DNA of 64,000 bases from Alteromonas sp. LMIT006 (GTDB lineage: Bacteria; Pseudomonadota; Gammaproteobacteria; Enterobacterales; Alteromonadaceae): NCBI RefSeq assembly GCF_024300645.1, contig NZ_CP101291.1, positions 2,170,001 to 2,234,000 on the forward strand, in the 5' to 3' direction. Within the stretch, counting starts at the first letter, position 1, and each line of letters starts with the position of its first letter. Below, piece after piece: positions 17,301 through 25,828 of this stretch. The translations under genes and the position numbers were made by a program. The notes under the pieces are model-generated. The model ran no database searches. It was given only the letters and a program-made list of their open reading frames with translations, and had not been told where the DNA came from.

Positions 17301-18693
17301 TCAGATCAGCATCGTTTAAATTCACAAACTGTGAGAAACGACCATTCACACCTAAGCTAACTGAGTACGGGTCTGTGACTTCGTATGACTCAATGTCACC
17401 TGTGACCGGGTGGAACACCGTCATCGCAAAGCGGTAGAACATGCGATCCATGCCAGTACCTGTGTAAGACCAGATACCTGTCATGGGATCTTCAGTCATC
17501 GGATGCGATGCTTGTAGACGTTTTTCAGCGTTATAAACTTGTAACGTAACAGATAGTGCGGTCGGCGCCCATAGGTTGACGGTAATACCATCATCACCAT
17601 AGATAAGACCTAACGTTGCTTCGTCCGCATCGGCTTCACCAGCGGTATAGATGCTGTCAAGCGCATTAGCAATTTGTACGCCAGTCGCTGCCACTAAGGC
17701 ACCATCGACATCATAACCACCAAGCACGGCTTGACCTTTTAAGACCGCTTTCGCGTCATCCACTGTCCAAGGGCCAGAAAACGCACTTGCACCAGTCACT
17801 TCTGGGTCAATTGCACGCTGCGCATCAGTCAAATCCACGGCCGTTAAATCAACCGCTGTGCCGTTAAGACCAGATTCTAACGTCGCCTCGATACCTGCAG
17901 ATAATGAGTAGTGTAGTTTGACTGACTCAACCGCATCTGGTGCATCCCAAACGATCGTCGTCGCATCAATCCAGTGTGCGGCCATGCCGTCAATCTGAAC
18001 TGGACGCTCGCCCAAAGAAATAATTGGGAATTCAAAAACCGTTGGCTCACCAGTAAGCGTGAAGTTCATGCGCGCAAAACGGGCTTCATCTTCGGTCGGT
18101 GCTGGCGCTTCAGGATCGTCCAATAACTTAGCTTTAAAGTCTGCACCGCCCATTTCTTTACCCGCATCGTCAGTACCGATGTGGATAATGAAGTTATGGC
18201 AGCTCCCAAAACCCTCTTTTAAGTTCAAGATCCAGTATGCACCATAGTTAGGATCAACCCCGTTGTGCACTAAACCATTGTCCCAAGATGCGGCAAGCGA
18301 ACTTGATTCAAGGGCATCACACGCATCGTTGTTCCAAGTATGCAAACGCCAACCTTCATATGACGCATCGTTAGTGGTATTCGGCGCACCGGCTGCTGCG
18401 CGGTTATAATACAACACCGCTTGACGGTCTGTTGGAAAAACAGATGGATCCGGCAATGATGTATTCACACCAACCACACAGTTTTCATTGGCCGCGTCAG
18501 GTACTGTTGGTGCAGCACACTGAATCGGAGGAGGAGGCACACAAGCAGTACCTTGCGCATTGGGTACATTTGGCGCAGAACAAGCTAATAGTTGCACGCC
18601 AGATTCAATATCTGAACCGCCACCACAGCCTGCAAGGCCTAAAGTACCAAGCACGAGTACTACTGCACCCATTTTTCGGAATGTTTTAAACAT
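14323..18693 (-). CDS. pulA: Pullulanase-type alpha-1,6-glucosidase lipoprotein with three C-terminal repeats
   Basis: 1456 residues. Lipobox LAGC gives lipidated Cys23, followed by GGGSD, and predicts a cell-surface or periplasmic lipoprotein. An N-terminal region with paired cysteines (CAAPTVPDA-type repeats) is followed by a carbohydrate-binding region and a CBM48-like domain (DGITVNLWAPTALSV). The GH13 barrel carries DVVYNHT (about 654), FRFDLMG with the nucleophile Asp (about 726), YGEGW with the acid/base Glu (about 756) and SKHDGN (about 856). After an enzyme-specific C-terminal domain come three tandem domains (about 1124, 1233, 1346), each starting with a VYLRGSMNGWGT-like motif, probably starch-binding beta sandwiches. 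It debranches pullulan or amylopectin outside the cytoplasm, feeding the adjacent receptor. Confidence 0.95.
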   Translation of the reverse strand: MFKTFRKMGAVVLVLGTLGLAGCGGGSDIESGVQLLACSAPNVPNAQGTACVPPPPIQCAAPTVPDAANENCVVGVNTSLPDPSVFPTDRQAVLYYNRAAAGAPNTTNDASYEGWRLHTWNNDACDALESSSLAASWDNGLVHNGVDPNYGAYWILNLKEGFGSCHNFIIHIGTDDAGKEMGGADFKAKLLDDPEAPAPTEDEARFARMNFTLTGEPTVFEFPIISLGERPVQIDGMAAHWIDATTIVWDAPDAVESVKLHYSLSAGIEATLESGLNGTAVDLTAVDLTDAQRAIDPEVTGASAFSGPWTVDDAKAVLKGQAVLGGYDVDGALVAATGVQIANALDSIYTAGEADADEATLGLIYGDDGITVNLWAPTALSVTLQVYNAEKRLQASHPMTEDPMTGIWSYTGTGMDRMFYRFAMTVFHPVTGDIESYEVTDPYSVSLGVNGRFSQFVNLNDADLKPEGWDDYAAPTIENPEDAVIYEGHIRDFSALDASTPEAVRGKFLAFAQEDTAPVNHLKALADAGVTHFHMLPANDIATIDERSDRTVDLNSTVFELCLLNRRLDICEDTSIRDMTLQQVLESYDPFLDPAAAQELMNQVRNYDQFNWGYDPHHFNAPEGSYATDPDGVARILEMRTMIKALHEMGLRTVLDVVYNHTNASGLSEKSVLDKVVPGYYHRYDITSGGILRQSCCDDTEDRSRMMAKFMQDSLLMWTTQYKFDSFRFDLMGLHSEETVLALREAVQAVDPDNYFYGEGWTMADRGATQATQMNLAGSGIGTFNDRMREDIRQGQFFARNSDDNGAKLDKGDRIKSGMAGTLSDFILEDQNGVASNTSALGGYAADPADIINYVSKHDGNTLWDQLQYVLPNDLTIDQRVRAHNMALGLPLMSQGIPFLQFGGDLLRSKSMDRNTYDAGDWFNKTDFTKTTNNWNVGLPLAQDNQGAWDAIGEFVYGSDRVATAEHIAFAGDVFQELLRIRSSSPLFRLTTGEDIKARVGFHNIGRSQQPGLIAMSIDDGTDFADLDENVDAIMVVVNSNYEEASIRVNTATGFTLHDIQAASVDEVVRGASFAEGTDDDEGNGLFTVPAQTIAVFVKEQGTEQGMGLSAFATAGAPDIVPYGSTTVYLRGSMNGWGTATPFSYAGDGIYTTTYDLTGGVEEQFKVAEADWANPNLGAPDGESDVVTEGSAFALAPSNNNLKFTADVDATYEFVFDAADLDNPTLLVRKDNPYFGTAVYVRGGMNGWGTGNEMNYQGGKTFSAVFNHDGNDIEFKVASEDWSTVDHGATEDTDAARNFTVGSLLQANTSGGPNFRLLGAAADELRVTLDVSDPAMPMIGVFQNQFFGATEVFLRGGMNGWGTANAFAFDNDSGTYTVDIEISAGAYEFKVASDDWATVNLGAPSGERDVVIDTPVGLIQNSQDNFLFDFPANATYKFTVGPPLTGVPSLTVTQTP

Positions 18694-18711
18694 AATCTTA
18701 TTACTCCGATA

Positions 18712-21693
18712 TTATAGTGAATAGGTCATGCCTAAGAAGTACTGAGTACCAAAATACTGAATCGTACCGGTCAATGACTCATCGATAAAGTACGTTTTAG
18801 TTGGTGCGTCAGTCACGTTATTCGCTTGGAATAACACGCTTAGGTTTTCGTTAATTTCATAAGATGCCTGCAAGTCCACAACGATTTCTTTATCGAAGTT
18901 TACGACTTGTTCATTCACGGCAACTTGTTGTGACACAAATGGGTCGCGATAGCGAGTACTTATACGCGCTTCAAACCCGTCGTGCTCCCAAAAACCAGTT
19001 ACCGTTGCAACTTGCTTGGAAAGCCCTTGTAAGTCGCTCGTATATACACCATTACCTGTGGTACGTGTGATCTCAGATTCGGTATACGAGTAACTTGCGT
19101 TGACCCCTAAACCAGCCCAAAGTCCCGGTAAATTTGAGTAGATCTCGGTGTAGGCAATTTCAATACCGCGAATGTAACCACCCTCAGCATTATTGACTGC
19201 CGTTGTGTATGTTCCGTTTTCAGTTGGAACAATCACAGTAATTGGGTCGCCTGATGCATCCAATACTGGCTCATCATCTTCGTCCAATACCGTGACCGAC
19301 ACCTCTGTTGGCACATCAAATCCATTTGCAGCAAAATCATACGGGGTGATCCCAAACTCATCGATGAAGGATTTGATGTTTTTGTAGAATAACGCTACGA
19401 CAAAGGCACCATCAGTTTCATCAAAGTAACGCTCATAAGACAAGTCGAACTGATCCGCATAGAACGGACGCAAGAACGGACTGTTGGTACTCGAGCCGTT
19501 GATCTCTGCCGTTGGTTTGGTCAGTACGATGTCGCCAGTGTCTTCATCAATGGATGCAAACACATCCGATACACGCACATTTGCATTGGCAAATAAACGA
19601 TTGATTGGCGGACGCCCCATGACCTTGGCAGCAGCAAAACGAATCTGTTCATTGTCTGAAATCTTGAAGTTCAAGTTTAATGAGGGCAAGTAATCACGAT
19701 ACGAATCGCCTATAATATCAAACGCAAACCAATCGTTGATTAGGCCTGCTTCGTCAGTCAGATATTGCGCACCATTTTCAGGATTACCCCGTTTATCAAT
19801 AATTCTGCCTAATTCGTCTTCAATATTTTCTGACACATCCCGTAAGACAGTGGAAGATTGCTTAGTATCCACCATGCGAACACCGATATTGCCCGTTACT
19901 GGTAAATCGCCAATTTCTGCGTCGATGTTCGCCATGATGTAAGCCGAAGTGACCTCTTCAAATACAGAGCCTGACTCTGTCACTGACCATGCCGTATTTG
20001 GACCTTGACCAGGAGTAGGACTATTGATTACACCAGGATGAGAGGTCCCCCACGTTTGCACTGGCTGTGGAATACCTGATGGGAACCATGCATTAAGCGC
20101 TTTATCCAAGTCAATCGATAGGTAACTAGGGAAGTAGCTAAACTCACCTTTCCAATCCACCACTTCCACCATATCAGAGGTCAAACGCAGTGGCGGTTGA
20201 TTGCGTGGGAAGCCCGAATCTGAACCGTACTCAAACACAGAACGGTCTGAAGAATACTCGCGGTCAGAGTAACGCGCACCAAACTCAATAGAAGAGATGT
20301 AATCACTATCCACTAAGTATTTGAAGTCCAAACGGAGCGCTTCTATCGCATCTTCGTTTTGATAAGGATAAATACCATATTTACTGGCCATCACCCGGTT
20401 GATGTCGCTGAAGGCATCAAACTGACTGAAACCAATATCTGGTAAATCTAAACCGTTATTTTGATAGCTGATTTGGACATTTTCATCAAACACAGCCGTG
20501 TCAGCGTTCGCATCGACTGCCACATTGGACCATAACAAACCATTGCGGAAATCAGACGATGCAGATGAATAGGATGCGTCAAAACTGACTGACCAATCAT
20601 TATTAATATCCCACTGAGCATTGACACCATAACTTTTCACTTCATCAAAATCTTGGTTGTCATCGTTTACTAACTCAACACGTGTCGCACTAGATGAGTT
20701 ACGTGTAAACGTACCACCGGTCACAAACCCGTTGGGGTTTACAGTTAGATTAGCTAATGAGGCTTGATTCGCAGCGAGCTTCACGCGGAAACCACGTGCA
20801 AATTGTTCTGAATCAAAGCGCGACAAGAAAAAATCGGATTTCAAGCGGAAATTATCCACTGGCTGCCATTCTATGGCTGCCATGTAACCGTTTCGGGTTT
20901 CTTCGCCGCCCTTATGCTGCATCTCGAAACCTTCGGAAACAGTGACTTCTTGGCCTTCATAAATGCGAGTGCCACCTGGTGCTAGGCCAATATACTGCGT
21001 CGCGACCGATGGTTGAAACAAACGGGCATAACCAAGGGCTAGACCTAAGGTATCATCAAGGTATTTGCCTTGATAAGAAAAACTCAAACGACTACCAAAA
21101 TCAGAGTTATCAGACACTTCGTCCGAACGGTCGTTGGTCATGCCACGCACATTCAGACCAAATGTATGAGTTTGGTCATTGCTCAGCGGACTCGCCGTAA
21201 CAAGCTCAACCGTACCGGCAACACCGCCTTCAATCAAAGACGCCTTTGGCGATTTGTATACCGCAGCAGAACTGATCAATTCCGAAGGATATTGGTCGAA
21301 TTCGATTGACCGGTCACCTGAGGTAGAGACCTGTTCTCTTCCATTAAGGGTTGAAAAAACGAAATCGCCAGATAACCCACGGATGTTGATTTCCGCAGCC
21401 TGTCCACCGGTACGTACCGCAGATATACCTGGAAGACGCGTTAATGCATCCGCCATTGATACATCAGGTAGACCACCGAGATCGTCAGCTGATAATTGTT
21501 CTGATACCGTGTCACCAAAACGTTTTTGATTGAGTGATTTAATTAAGCTCGTAGAAAATCCACGGACTTCAATTACTTCTACTTCCTCTTTTTTTGGTGC
21601 TTCCTCTGCGTCCTGAGCAAGTAACGGTGTTGCCATTACTAACCCACTGGCAGCTAGTGCAGCGGTTATCATACTGGGTCTAAATTTATTCAT
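18712..21693 (-). CDS. TonB-dependent receptor, probable maltodextrin/alpha-glucan uptake
   Basis: 993 residues. The signal peptide ends at PLLA-Q (about 26), followed by a TonB box-like EVEVIEVRG. The plug domain has LPGISAVRTGGQAAEINIRG and IEGGVAGTVEL, and a 22-strand barrel is expected, ending in YFLGMTYSL. Length and plug motifs (SMADALTRLPGI) resemble the large carbohydrate receptors common in Alteromonadales and Xanthomonads. It is the first gene of an operon with the pullulanase 18 bases downstream, so the cargo is probably branched malto-oligosaccharides, an inference from context. A 16-base near-palindrome centred on CG lies upstream (21802-21817). Confidence 0.9.
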   Translation of the reverse strand: MNKFRPSMITAALAASGLVMATPLLAQDAEEAPKKEEVEVIEVRGFSTSLIKSLNQKRFGDTVSEQLSADDLGGLPDVSMADALTRLPGISAVRTGGQAAEINIRGLSGDFVFSTLNGREQVSTSGDRSIEFDQYPSELISSAAVYKSPKASLIEGGVAGTVELVTASPLSNDQTHTFGLNVRGMTNDRSDEVSDNSDFGSRLSFSYQGKYLDDTLGLALGYARLFQPSVATQYIGLAPGGTRIYEGQEVTVSEGFEMQHKGGEETRNGYMAAIEWQPVDNFRLKSDFFLSRFDSEQFARGFRVKLAANQASLANLTVNPNGFVTGGTFTRNSSSATRVELVNDDNQDFDEVKSYGVNAQWDINNDWSVSFDASYSSASSDFRNGLLWSNVAVDANADTAVFDENVQISYQNNGLDLPDIGFSQFDAFSDINRVMASKYGIYPYQNEDAIEALRLDFKYLVDSDYISSIEFGARYSDREYSSDRSVFEYGSDSGFPRNQPPLRLTSDMVEVVDWKGEFSYFPSYLSIDLDKALNAWFPSGIPQPVQTWGTSHPGVINSPTPGQGPNTAWSVTESGSVFEEVTSAYIMANIDAEIGDLPVTGNIGVRMVDTKQSSTVLRDVSENIEDELGRIIDKRGNPENGAQYLTDEAGLINDWFAFDIIGDSYRDYLPSLNLNFKISDNEQIRFAAAKVMGRPPINRLFANANVRVSDVFASIDEDTGDIVLTKPTAEINGSSTNSPFLRPFYADQFDLSYERYFDETDGAFVVALFYKNIKSFIDEFGITPYDFAANGFDVPTEVSVTVLDEDDEPVLDASGDPITVIVPTENGTYTTAVNNAEGGYIRGIEIAYTEIYSNLPGLWAGLGVNASYSYTESEITRTTGNGVYTSDLQGLSKQVATVTGFWEHDGFEARISTRYRDPFVSQQVAVNEQVVNFDKEIVVDLQASYEINENLSVLFQANNVTDAPTKTYFIDESLTGTIQYFGTQYFLGMTYSL

Positions 21694-21801
21694 TAGTGTG
21701 TCCCATTCCCATTGTAAAAATATGAGTTACGAGATTTAGCACGAAACTCACGCTGTTTATCACAGTTCAAGATAAAAAAAATAGGACACAACTACAACTT
21801 T

Positions 21802-21817
21802 ATACATACGTATTCAT
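21802..21817. promoter_or_regulatory. Possible LacI-family operator
   Basis: ATACATACGTATTCAT is 12/16 symmetric about a central CG, the general form of LacI-type operators. It lies in the 241-base gap between the receptor gene and the small double-glycine ORF and could serve either. No regulator gene is in the window. Confidence 0.3.
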
Positions 21818-21918
21818 AACATTTATGTAACAACAATGAACGTGTAAACCGATATTTTGGTCAGCAGACATCTGTATTTTGTTATTTCATAATCGCTTTG
21901 CAATCAATGCACTTTATT

Positions 21919-21925
21919 AAGAGGA
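21919..21925 (+). promoter_or_regulatory. Ribosome-binding site of the small double-glycine ORF
   Basis: AAGAGGA ends 9 bases before ATG 21935, a good Shine-Dalgarno sequence in otherwise AT-rich intergenic DNA. It supports real translation of the 53-codon ORF. Confidence 0.6.
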
Positions 21926-21934
21926 AAAAATATC

Positions 21935-22096
21935 ATGCAACGACAACAAATGGTGGTTATTAAGCCGTCTGAATGGAAAAAGGTAAATGGTGGCGTATAC
22001 AAGGATGCATTTATCCCGGATGATTACATGAAACCGTATGGTCCATATTATGAAAAGCCAAATCGACATGATTACTATGATCACATTGTAAAATAG
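21935..22096 (+). CDS. Putative double-glycine leader peptide (bacteriocin/RiPP-like precursor)
   Basis: A 53-residue ORF with a good Shine-Dalgarno site and its own terminator. The first 20 residues end in IKPSEWKKVNGG. Counted back from the cut site this has Gly-1, Gly-2, Val-4, Trp-7, Glu-8 and Ile-12, matching the double-glycine leader pattern (hydrophobic at -12, -7 and -4, Glu at -8). The 33-residue core (VYKDAFIPDDYMKPYGPYYE and on) has seven Tyr, several Asp and Pro, and no Cys. Such leaders are cut and exported by C39-peptidase ABC transporters, but no such transporter or modifying enzyme is in the window. It could instead be an unprocessed small protein. Codon content is unremarkable. 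Confidence 0.55.
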   Translation: MQRQQMVVIKPSEWKKVNGGVYKDAFIPDDYMKPYGPYYEKPNRHDYYDHIVK

Positions 22097-22099
22097 CAG

Positions 22100-22133
22100 A
22101 AAAAAGCCCCTTACTCAAACGAGTAAGGGGCTT
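22100..22133. terminator. Bidirectional terminator between small peptide ORF and sucD
   Basis: A perfect 13-bp stem AAGCCCCTTACTC/GAGTAAGGGGCTT with loop AAAC. The minus strand, carrying the suc operon, continues into T6; the plus strand continues into a weaker T-rich stretch. Confidence 0.9.
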
Positions 22134-22156
22134 GTATTTCATTAAGCTTGGTTAAA

Positions 22157-23029
22157 TTACCAACCAGTGATTTCGCGCAGACCTTTGCCGATATCAGCAA
22201 GAGAGCGAACGGTCTTTACGCCAGCCGCTTCTAGTGCTGCGAACTTGTCATCCGCAGTCCCTTTACCACCTGCGATAATAGCGCCCGCGTGCCCCATACG
22301 CTTACCTGCTGGAGCCGTTACACCTGCAATATAAGAAACAACAGGCTTAGTCACGTTTGCTTTGATGTACTCAGCCGCTTCTTCTTCTGCTGTACCACCG
22401 ATTTCACCGATCATCACAATCGCTTCAGTACCTGGGTCGTTTTGGAACATTTCAAGTACGTCAATGAAGTTAGAACCAGGGATTGGGTCACCACCAATAC
22501 CTACACACGTAGATTGGCCAAAACCTTCATCAGTCGTTTGCTTAACAGCTTCGTAAGTCAACGTACCAGAACGTGAAACGATACCTACTTTACCTGGCTT
22601 GTGGATGTGACCAGGCATGATACCAATCTTACACTCACCCGGAGTGATAACACCTGGGCAGTTTGGACCGATCATACGCACGCCTTTTTGCGTGATGTAT
22701 TCTTTGACATACAACATGTCAATCGTAGGAATACCTTCAGTAATACATACGATTAGCTCGATACCTGCATCAGCGGCTTCGATGATTGAATCTTTACAGA
22801 AAGGTGCTGGTACGTAGATAACTGTTGCGGTAGCGCCAGTCGCTGCTACTGCATCTGCTACGGTATCAAATACAGGAAGACCTAGGTGCGTAGTACCGCC
22901 TTTACCAGGAGTAACACCGCCCACCATTTGTGTGCCATACTCAATCGCCTGCTCTGAGTGGAACGTACCTTGACCACCAGTGAAGCCCTGACAGATGACT
23001 TTAGTATCTTTATTAATTAAAACTGACAT
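22157..23029 (-). CDS. sucD: Succinyl-CoA synthetase (ADP-forming) alpha subunit
   Basis: 290 residues, the usual length. It binds CoA and carries the phosphohistidine that passes phosphate between succinyl-CoA and ADP in the TCA cycle. The N-terminal Rossmann domain shows [19 protein letters not shown] and [23 protein letters not shown] lies mid-protein, and the active-site His is in [18 protein letters not shown] near residue 246. The start overlaps the sucC stop by one base (TAATG-like junction), so the two subunits are coupled. It is the last gene of sucABCD, followed by a strong terminator. Confidence 0.98.
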   Translation of the reverse strand: MSVLINKDTKVICQGFTGGQGTFHSEQAIEYGTQMVGGVTPGKGGTTHLGLPVFDTVADAVAATGATATVIYVPAPFCKDSIIEAADAGIELIVCITEGIPTIDMLYVKEYITQKGVRMIGPNCPGVITPGECKIGIMPGHIHKPGKVGIVSRSGTLTYEAVKQTTDEGFGQSTCVGIGGDPIPGSNFIDVLEMFQNDPGTEAIVMIGEIGGTAEEEAAEYIKANVTKPVVSYIAGVTAPAGKRMGHAGAIIAGGKGTADDKFAALEAAGVKTVRSLADIGKGLREITGW

Positions 23030-24195
23030 TATTTGCCCTCCGCCGCTGCAACTACTTTCTGAGCTGCATCTGTAAGAGATTCAGCTGCAATAATATCCAA
23101 ATCAGAAGAAGCAAGTACTTCACGACCTAAATCGGCATTCGTACCTTCTAAACGCACAACCACAGGTACATTTACGCCAACTTCTTTCACCGCACCGATG
23201 ATACCTTCAGCGATCATGTCACAACGTACGATACCACCGAAAATGTTAACCAATACTGCTTTAACATTGCTGTCAGATAGGATGATTTTGAACGCTTCCG
23301 CAACACGCTCTTTGGTCGCGCCGCCACCCACATCTAGGAAGTTTGCTGGGCTACCGCCGTGCAAGTTAACGATGTCCATCGTGCCCATTGCCAGACCAGC
23401 ACCGTTCACCATACAGCCTACATTGCCATCTAGGGCAACGTAGTTAAGCTCAAAAGAAGCTGCATGAGCTTCACGCTCGTCTTCTTGAGAAGGATCGTTC
23501 ATTTCTGCGACTTTCTTTTGACGATAAAGCGCATTTGAATCCACACCTAATTTGGCGTCTAGACAGTGTAAATCACCGTCTTCTTTAATCACTAGCGGGT
23601 TAATTTCGATCAATGCCAAATCTAAATCTTCAAACATTTTCGCAAGACCCATGAAAATGTTTGTGAACTGGCGAACTTGTACACCTTGCAGGCCAAGCTT
23701 GAATGCAATTTGACGAGCTTGGTAAGGCTGAGGACCCACTAATGGATCGATTTCAGCTTTAAGGATTTTCTCAGGTGTTTCTTCTGCAACGGTTTCAATT
23801 TCAACACCACCTTCGGTAGATGCCATGAAAACAATTTTACGAGAAGCGCGGTCAACCACTGCACCTAAGTACAACTCTTGAGCGATGTCTGTGCATGATT
23901 CAACTAAGATACGGCTAACTGGCTGGCCATTTTCATCTGTTTGATACGTTACTAGGTTTTTACCTAACCAGTTCTCTGCAAACGCTTTGATGTCTGCTTT
24001 GTCTTTAACAAGCTTTACACCGCCTGCTTTGCCACGTCCACCTGCGTGAACTTGACATTTAACGACCCACATGTCGCCGCCAATTTTATCTGCCGCTGCA
24101 ACTGCCTCTTCTGGCGTAGCTGCTGCGAATCCTTCAGAAACAGGTAAGCCATATTCTCTGAATAATTGCTTGCCTTGATATTCATGCAAATTCAT
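23029..24195 (-). CDS. sucC: Succinyl-CoA synthetase beta subunit
   Basis: 388 residues, full length. The N-terminal ATP-grasp domain starts [19 protein letters not shown] and includes [17 protein letters not shown]. The C-terminal CoA-ligase domain has [18 protein letters not shown] and [10 protein letters not shown]. It pairs with SucD to make succinate and nucleotide triphosphate from succinyl-CoA. It is separated from sucB by 149 bases containing a perfect 9-bp hairpin, so the CD half of the operon may be transcribed or processed separately. Confidence 0.98.
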   Translation of the reverse strand: MNLHEYQGKQLFREYGLPVSEGFAAATPEEAVAAADKIGGDMWVVKCQVHAGGRGKAGGVKLVKDKADIKAFAENWLGKNLVTYQTDENGQPVSRILVESCTDIAQELYLGAVVDRASRKIVFMASTEGGVEIETVAEETPEKILKAEIDPLVGPQPYQARQIAFKLGLQGVQVRQFTNIFMGLAKMFEDLDLALIEINPLVIKEDGDLHCLDAKLGVDSNALYRQKKVAEMNDPSQEDEREAHAASFELNYVALDGNVGCMVNGAGLAMGTMDIVNLHGGSPANFLDVGGGATKERVAEAFKIILSDSNVKAVLVNIFGGIVRCDMIAEGIIGAVKEVGVNVPVVVRLEGTNADLGREVLASSDLDIIAAESLTDAAQKVVAAAEGK

Positions 24196-24288
24196 GTTTT
24201 CTATCCGCTTTTTTGATTAAAAATCAGACGTTAATACGTCCATTCGTTGCTAAAAAGAATGTTTCATGGGTATAAAACACTCAAAACA

Positions 24289-24319
24289 AGACCGATGATA
24301 CGTGATGTAACATCGGTCT
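24289..24319 (-). other. Intergenic hairpin between sucB and sucC
   Basis: AGACCGATG/CATCGGTCT, a perfect 9-bp stem with a 13-base loop. It is followed on the minus strand by TTGTTTTG, a poor T-run. It may be a partial terminator, attenuator or processing signal within the suc operon. Confidence 0.55.
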
Positions 24320-24344
24320 AAAACTCTAAAAGACCAAAGTCTAA

Positions 24345-25817
24345 CTATACATCAAGTAGTAGACGCGTTGGATCTTCTAACATCTCTTTGACTGTCACTA
24401 GGAAGCCAACTGATTCCTTACCATCGATAATGCGGTGATCATACGATAATGCCAAGTACATCATTGGTAAGATCTCAACTTTGCCATTCACCGCTACTGG
24501 GCGATCTTGGATTTTGTGCATACCCAAAATGGCACTTTGAGGAGGATTGATGATAGGTGTTGATAACAATGAGCCAAATACCCCACCGTTAGTGATAGTG
24601 AAGTTACCGCCTTGTAATTCGTCTAAAGACAACTTGCCGTCACGACCTTTGATCGCAAGTGCTTTAATACCTTTTTCGATATCCGCCATACCTAACGCAT
24701 CAGTATCTTTAAGTACTGGAGTCACTAGACCACGAGGCGTAGAAACTGCAATGGATACGTCAAAATAGTTGTGATAAACAATGTCATCACCGTCAATAGA
24801 TGCATTCACTTCTGGGTAACGCTTCAATGCTTCTGTTACAGCTTTAACATAGAATGACATAAAGCCTAAACGAATACCGTGACGCTTCTCAAAACCGTCT
24901 TGGTATTGCTTACGCAAATCCATGATAGGCTTCATGTTGATTTCATTGAATGTCGTCAACATCGCTGTAGAGTTTTTCGCTTCTAATAGACGGTTAGCGA
25001 TTGTCTTACGTAAACGCGTCATTGGTACGCGTTTTTCTGAGCGCTCACCACCAAGGTTTACGGCTGCTTCTGCTACTGGAGCTGTCGCCACAGGAACCGA
25101 GCCACCTTTTAAGAATTGCTCAACGTCTTCTTTTGTAATACGTCCACCTTTGCCTGTGCCTTTTACTTTCGCTGGGTCAACGCCTTTTTCGGCTAGTAAA
25201 CGGCGAACTGAAGGGCTAAGTGCATCGTTATCATCATTTGACACTTCTTCCGCTGCTGCAGGCGCAGCCGCAGCTGGCGCTGCACCGTGTGCAAACTGTG
25301 CAATCACTTCTTCTGCAGTGACCGTCGCACCTTCTTCTGCGCTGATTGCAATCAAAGTACCATCCGCAGGAGCAACGACTTCAAGTACTACTTTATCGGT
25401 TTCAATATCGACAAGATTCTGATCGCGAGAAACTGGCTCGCCAACCTTTACATGCCAAGTTGCAACGGTAGCATCCGCTACAGATTCAGGTAGTACTGGA
25501 ACTTTAATGTCTTCGGTTTTACCTGACGCTACAGGCGCTTCAGCCGAAGCACTTGCCTCAGCTTTTGGCGCAGCAGCTGCACCTTCAGTCAAATTAGCAA
25601 TGACTTGTTCAGCTAATACTGTTGCGCCTTCTTCATGAAGGATTTCAGCAATCACACCATCAGCAGGTGCAACCACTTCTAGAACCACTTTATCGGTTTC
25701 AATATCAACAAGATTTTGGTCACGAGTAACTGTATCACCAGCTTTTACGTGCCAAGTTGCAACCGTTGCATCCGCTACCGACTCTGGTAAAACGGGAACT
25801 TTAATTTCAGTAGTCAT
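24345..25817 (-). CDS. sucB: Dihydrolipoamide succinyltransferase (E2) with two lipoyl domains
   Basis: 490 residues. This is the core of 2-oxoglutarate dehydrogenase, moving succinyl from E1 to CoA on a lipoyl arm. Unlike the familiar single-domain SucB, it has two nearly identical lipoyl domains (about 4-78 and 103-177), each with [11 protein letters not shown] holding the target Lys (43 and 142). They repeat with a 99-residue period, and the DNA is also similar. After an Ala/Pro linker comes the E1/E3-binding domain ([20 protein letters not shown]) and the catalytic domain ending with the active-site His in [10 protein letters not shown]. It follows sucA by 11 bases. No E3 gene (lpd) is nearby. 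Confidence 0.97.
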   Translation of the reverse strand: MTTEIKVPVLPESVADATVATWHVKAGDTVTRDQNLVDIETDKVVLEVVAPADGVIAEILHEEGATVLAEQVIANLTEGAAAAPKAEASASAEAPVASGKTEDIKVPVLPESVADATVATWHVKVGEPVSRDQNLVDIETDKVVLEVVAPADGTLIAISAEEGATVTAEEVIAQFAHGAAPAAAAPAAAEEVSNDDNDALSPSVRRLLAEKGVDPAKVKGTGKGGRITKEDVEQFLKGGSVPVATAPVAEAAVNLGGERSEKRVPMTRLRKTIANRLLEAKNSTAMLTTFNEINMKPIMDLRKQYQDGFEKRHGIRLGFMSFYVKAVTEALKRYPEVNASIDGDDIVYHNYFDVSIAVSTPRGLVTPVLKDTDALGMADIEKGIKALAIKGRDGKLSLDELQGGNFTITNGGVFGSLLSTPIINPPQSAILGMHKIQDRPVAVNGKVEILPMMYLALSYDHRIIDGKESVGFLVTVKEMLEDPTRLLLDV

Positions 25818-25828
25818 TGTGTTTGTCC

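Noticed and set aside
16902-17360. 152-residue frame antisense to pullulanase
   Set aside because: Composition reflects the complementary strand of a conserved GH13 region; no ribosome-binding site or family resemblance.
24922-25422. 166-residue frame antisense to sucB
   Set aside because: Ala/Ser/Thr-rich mirror of the SucB linker; no independent support.
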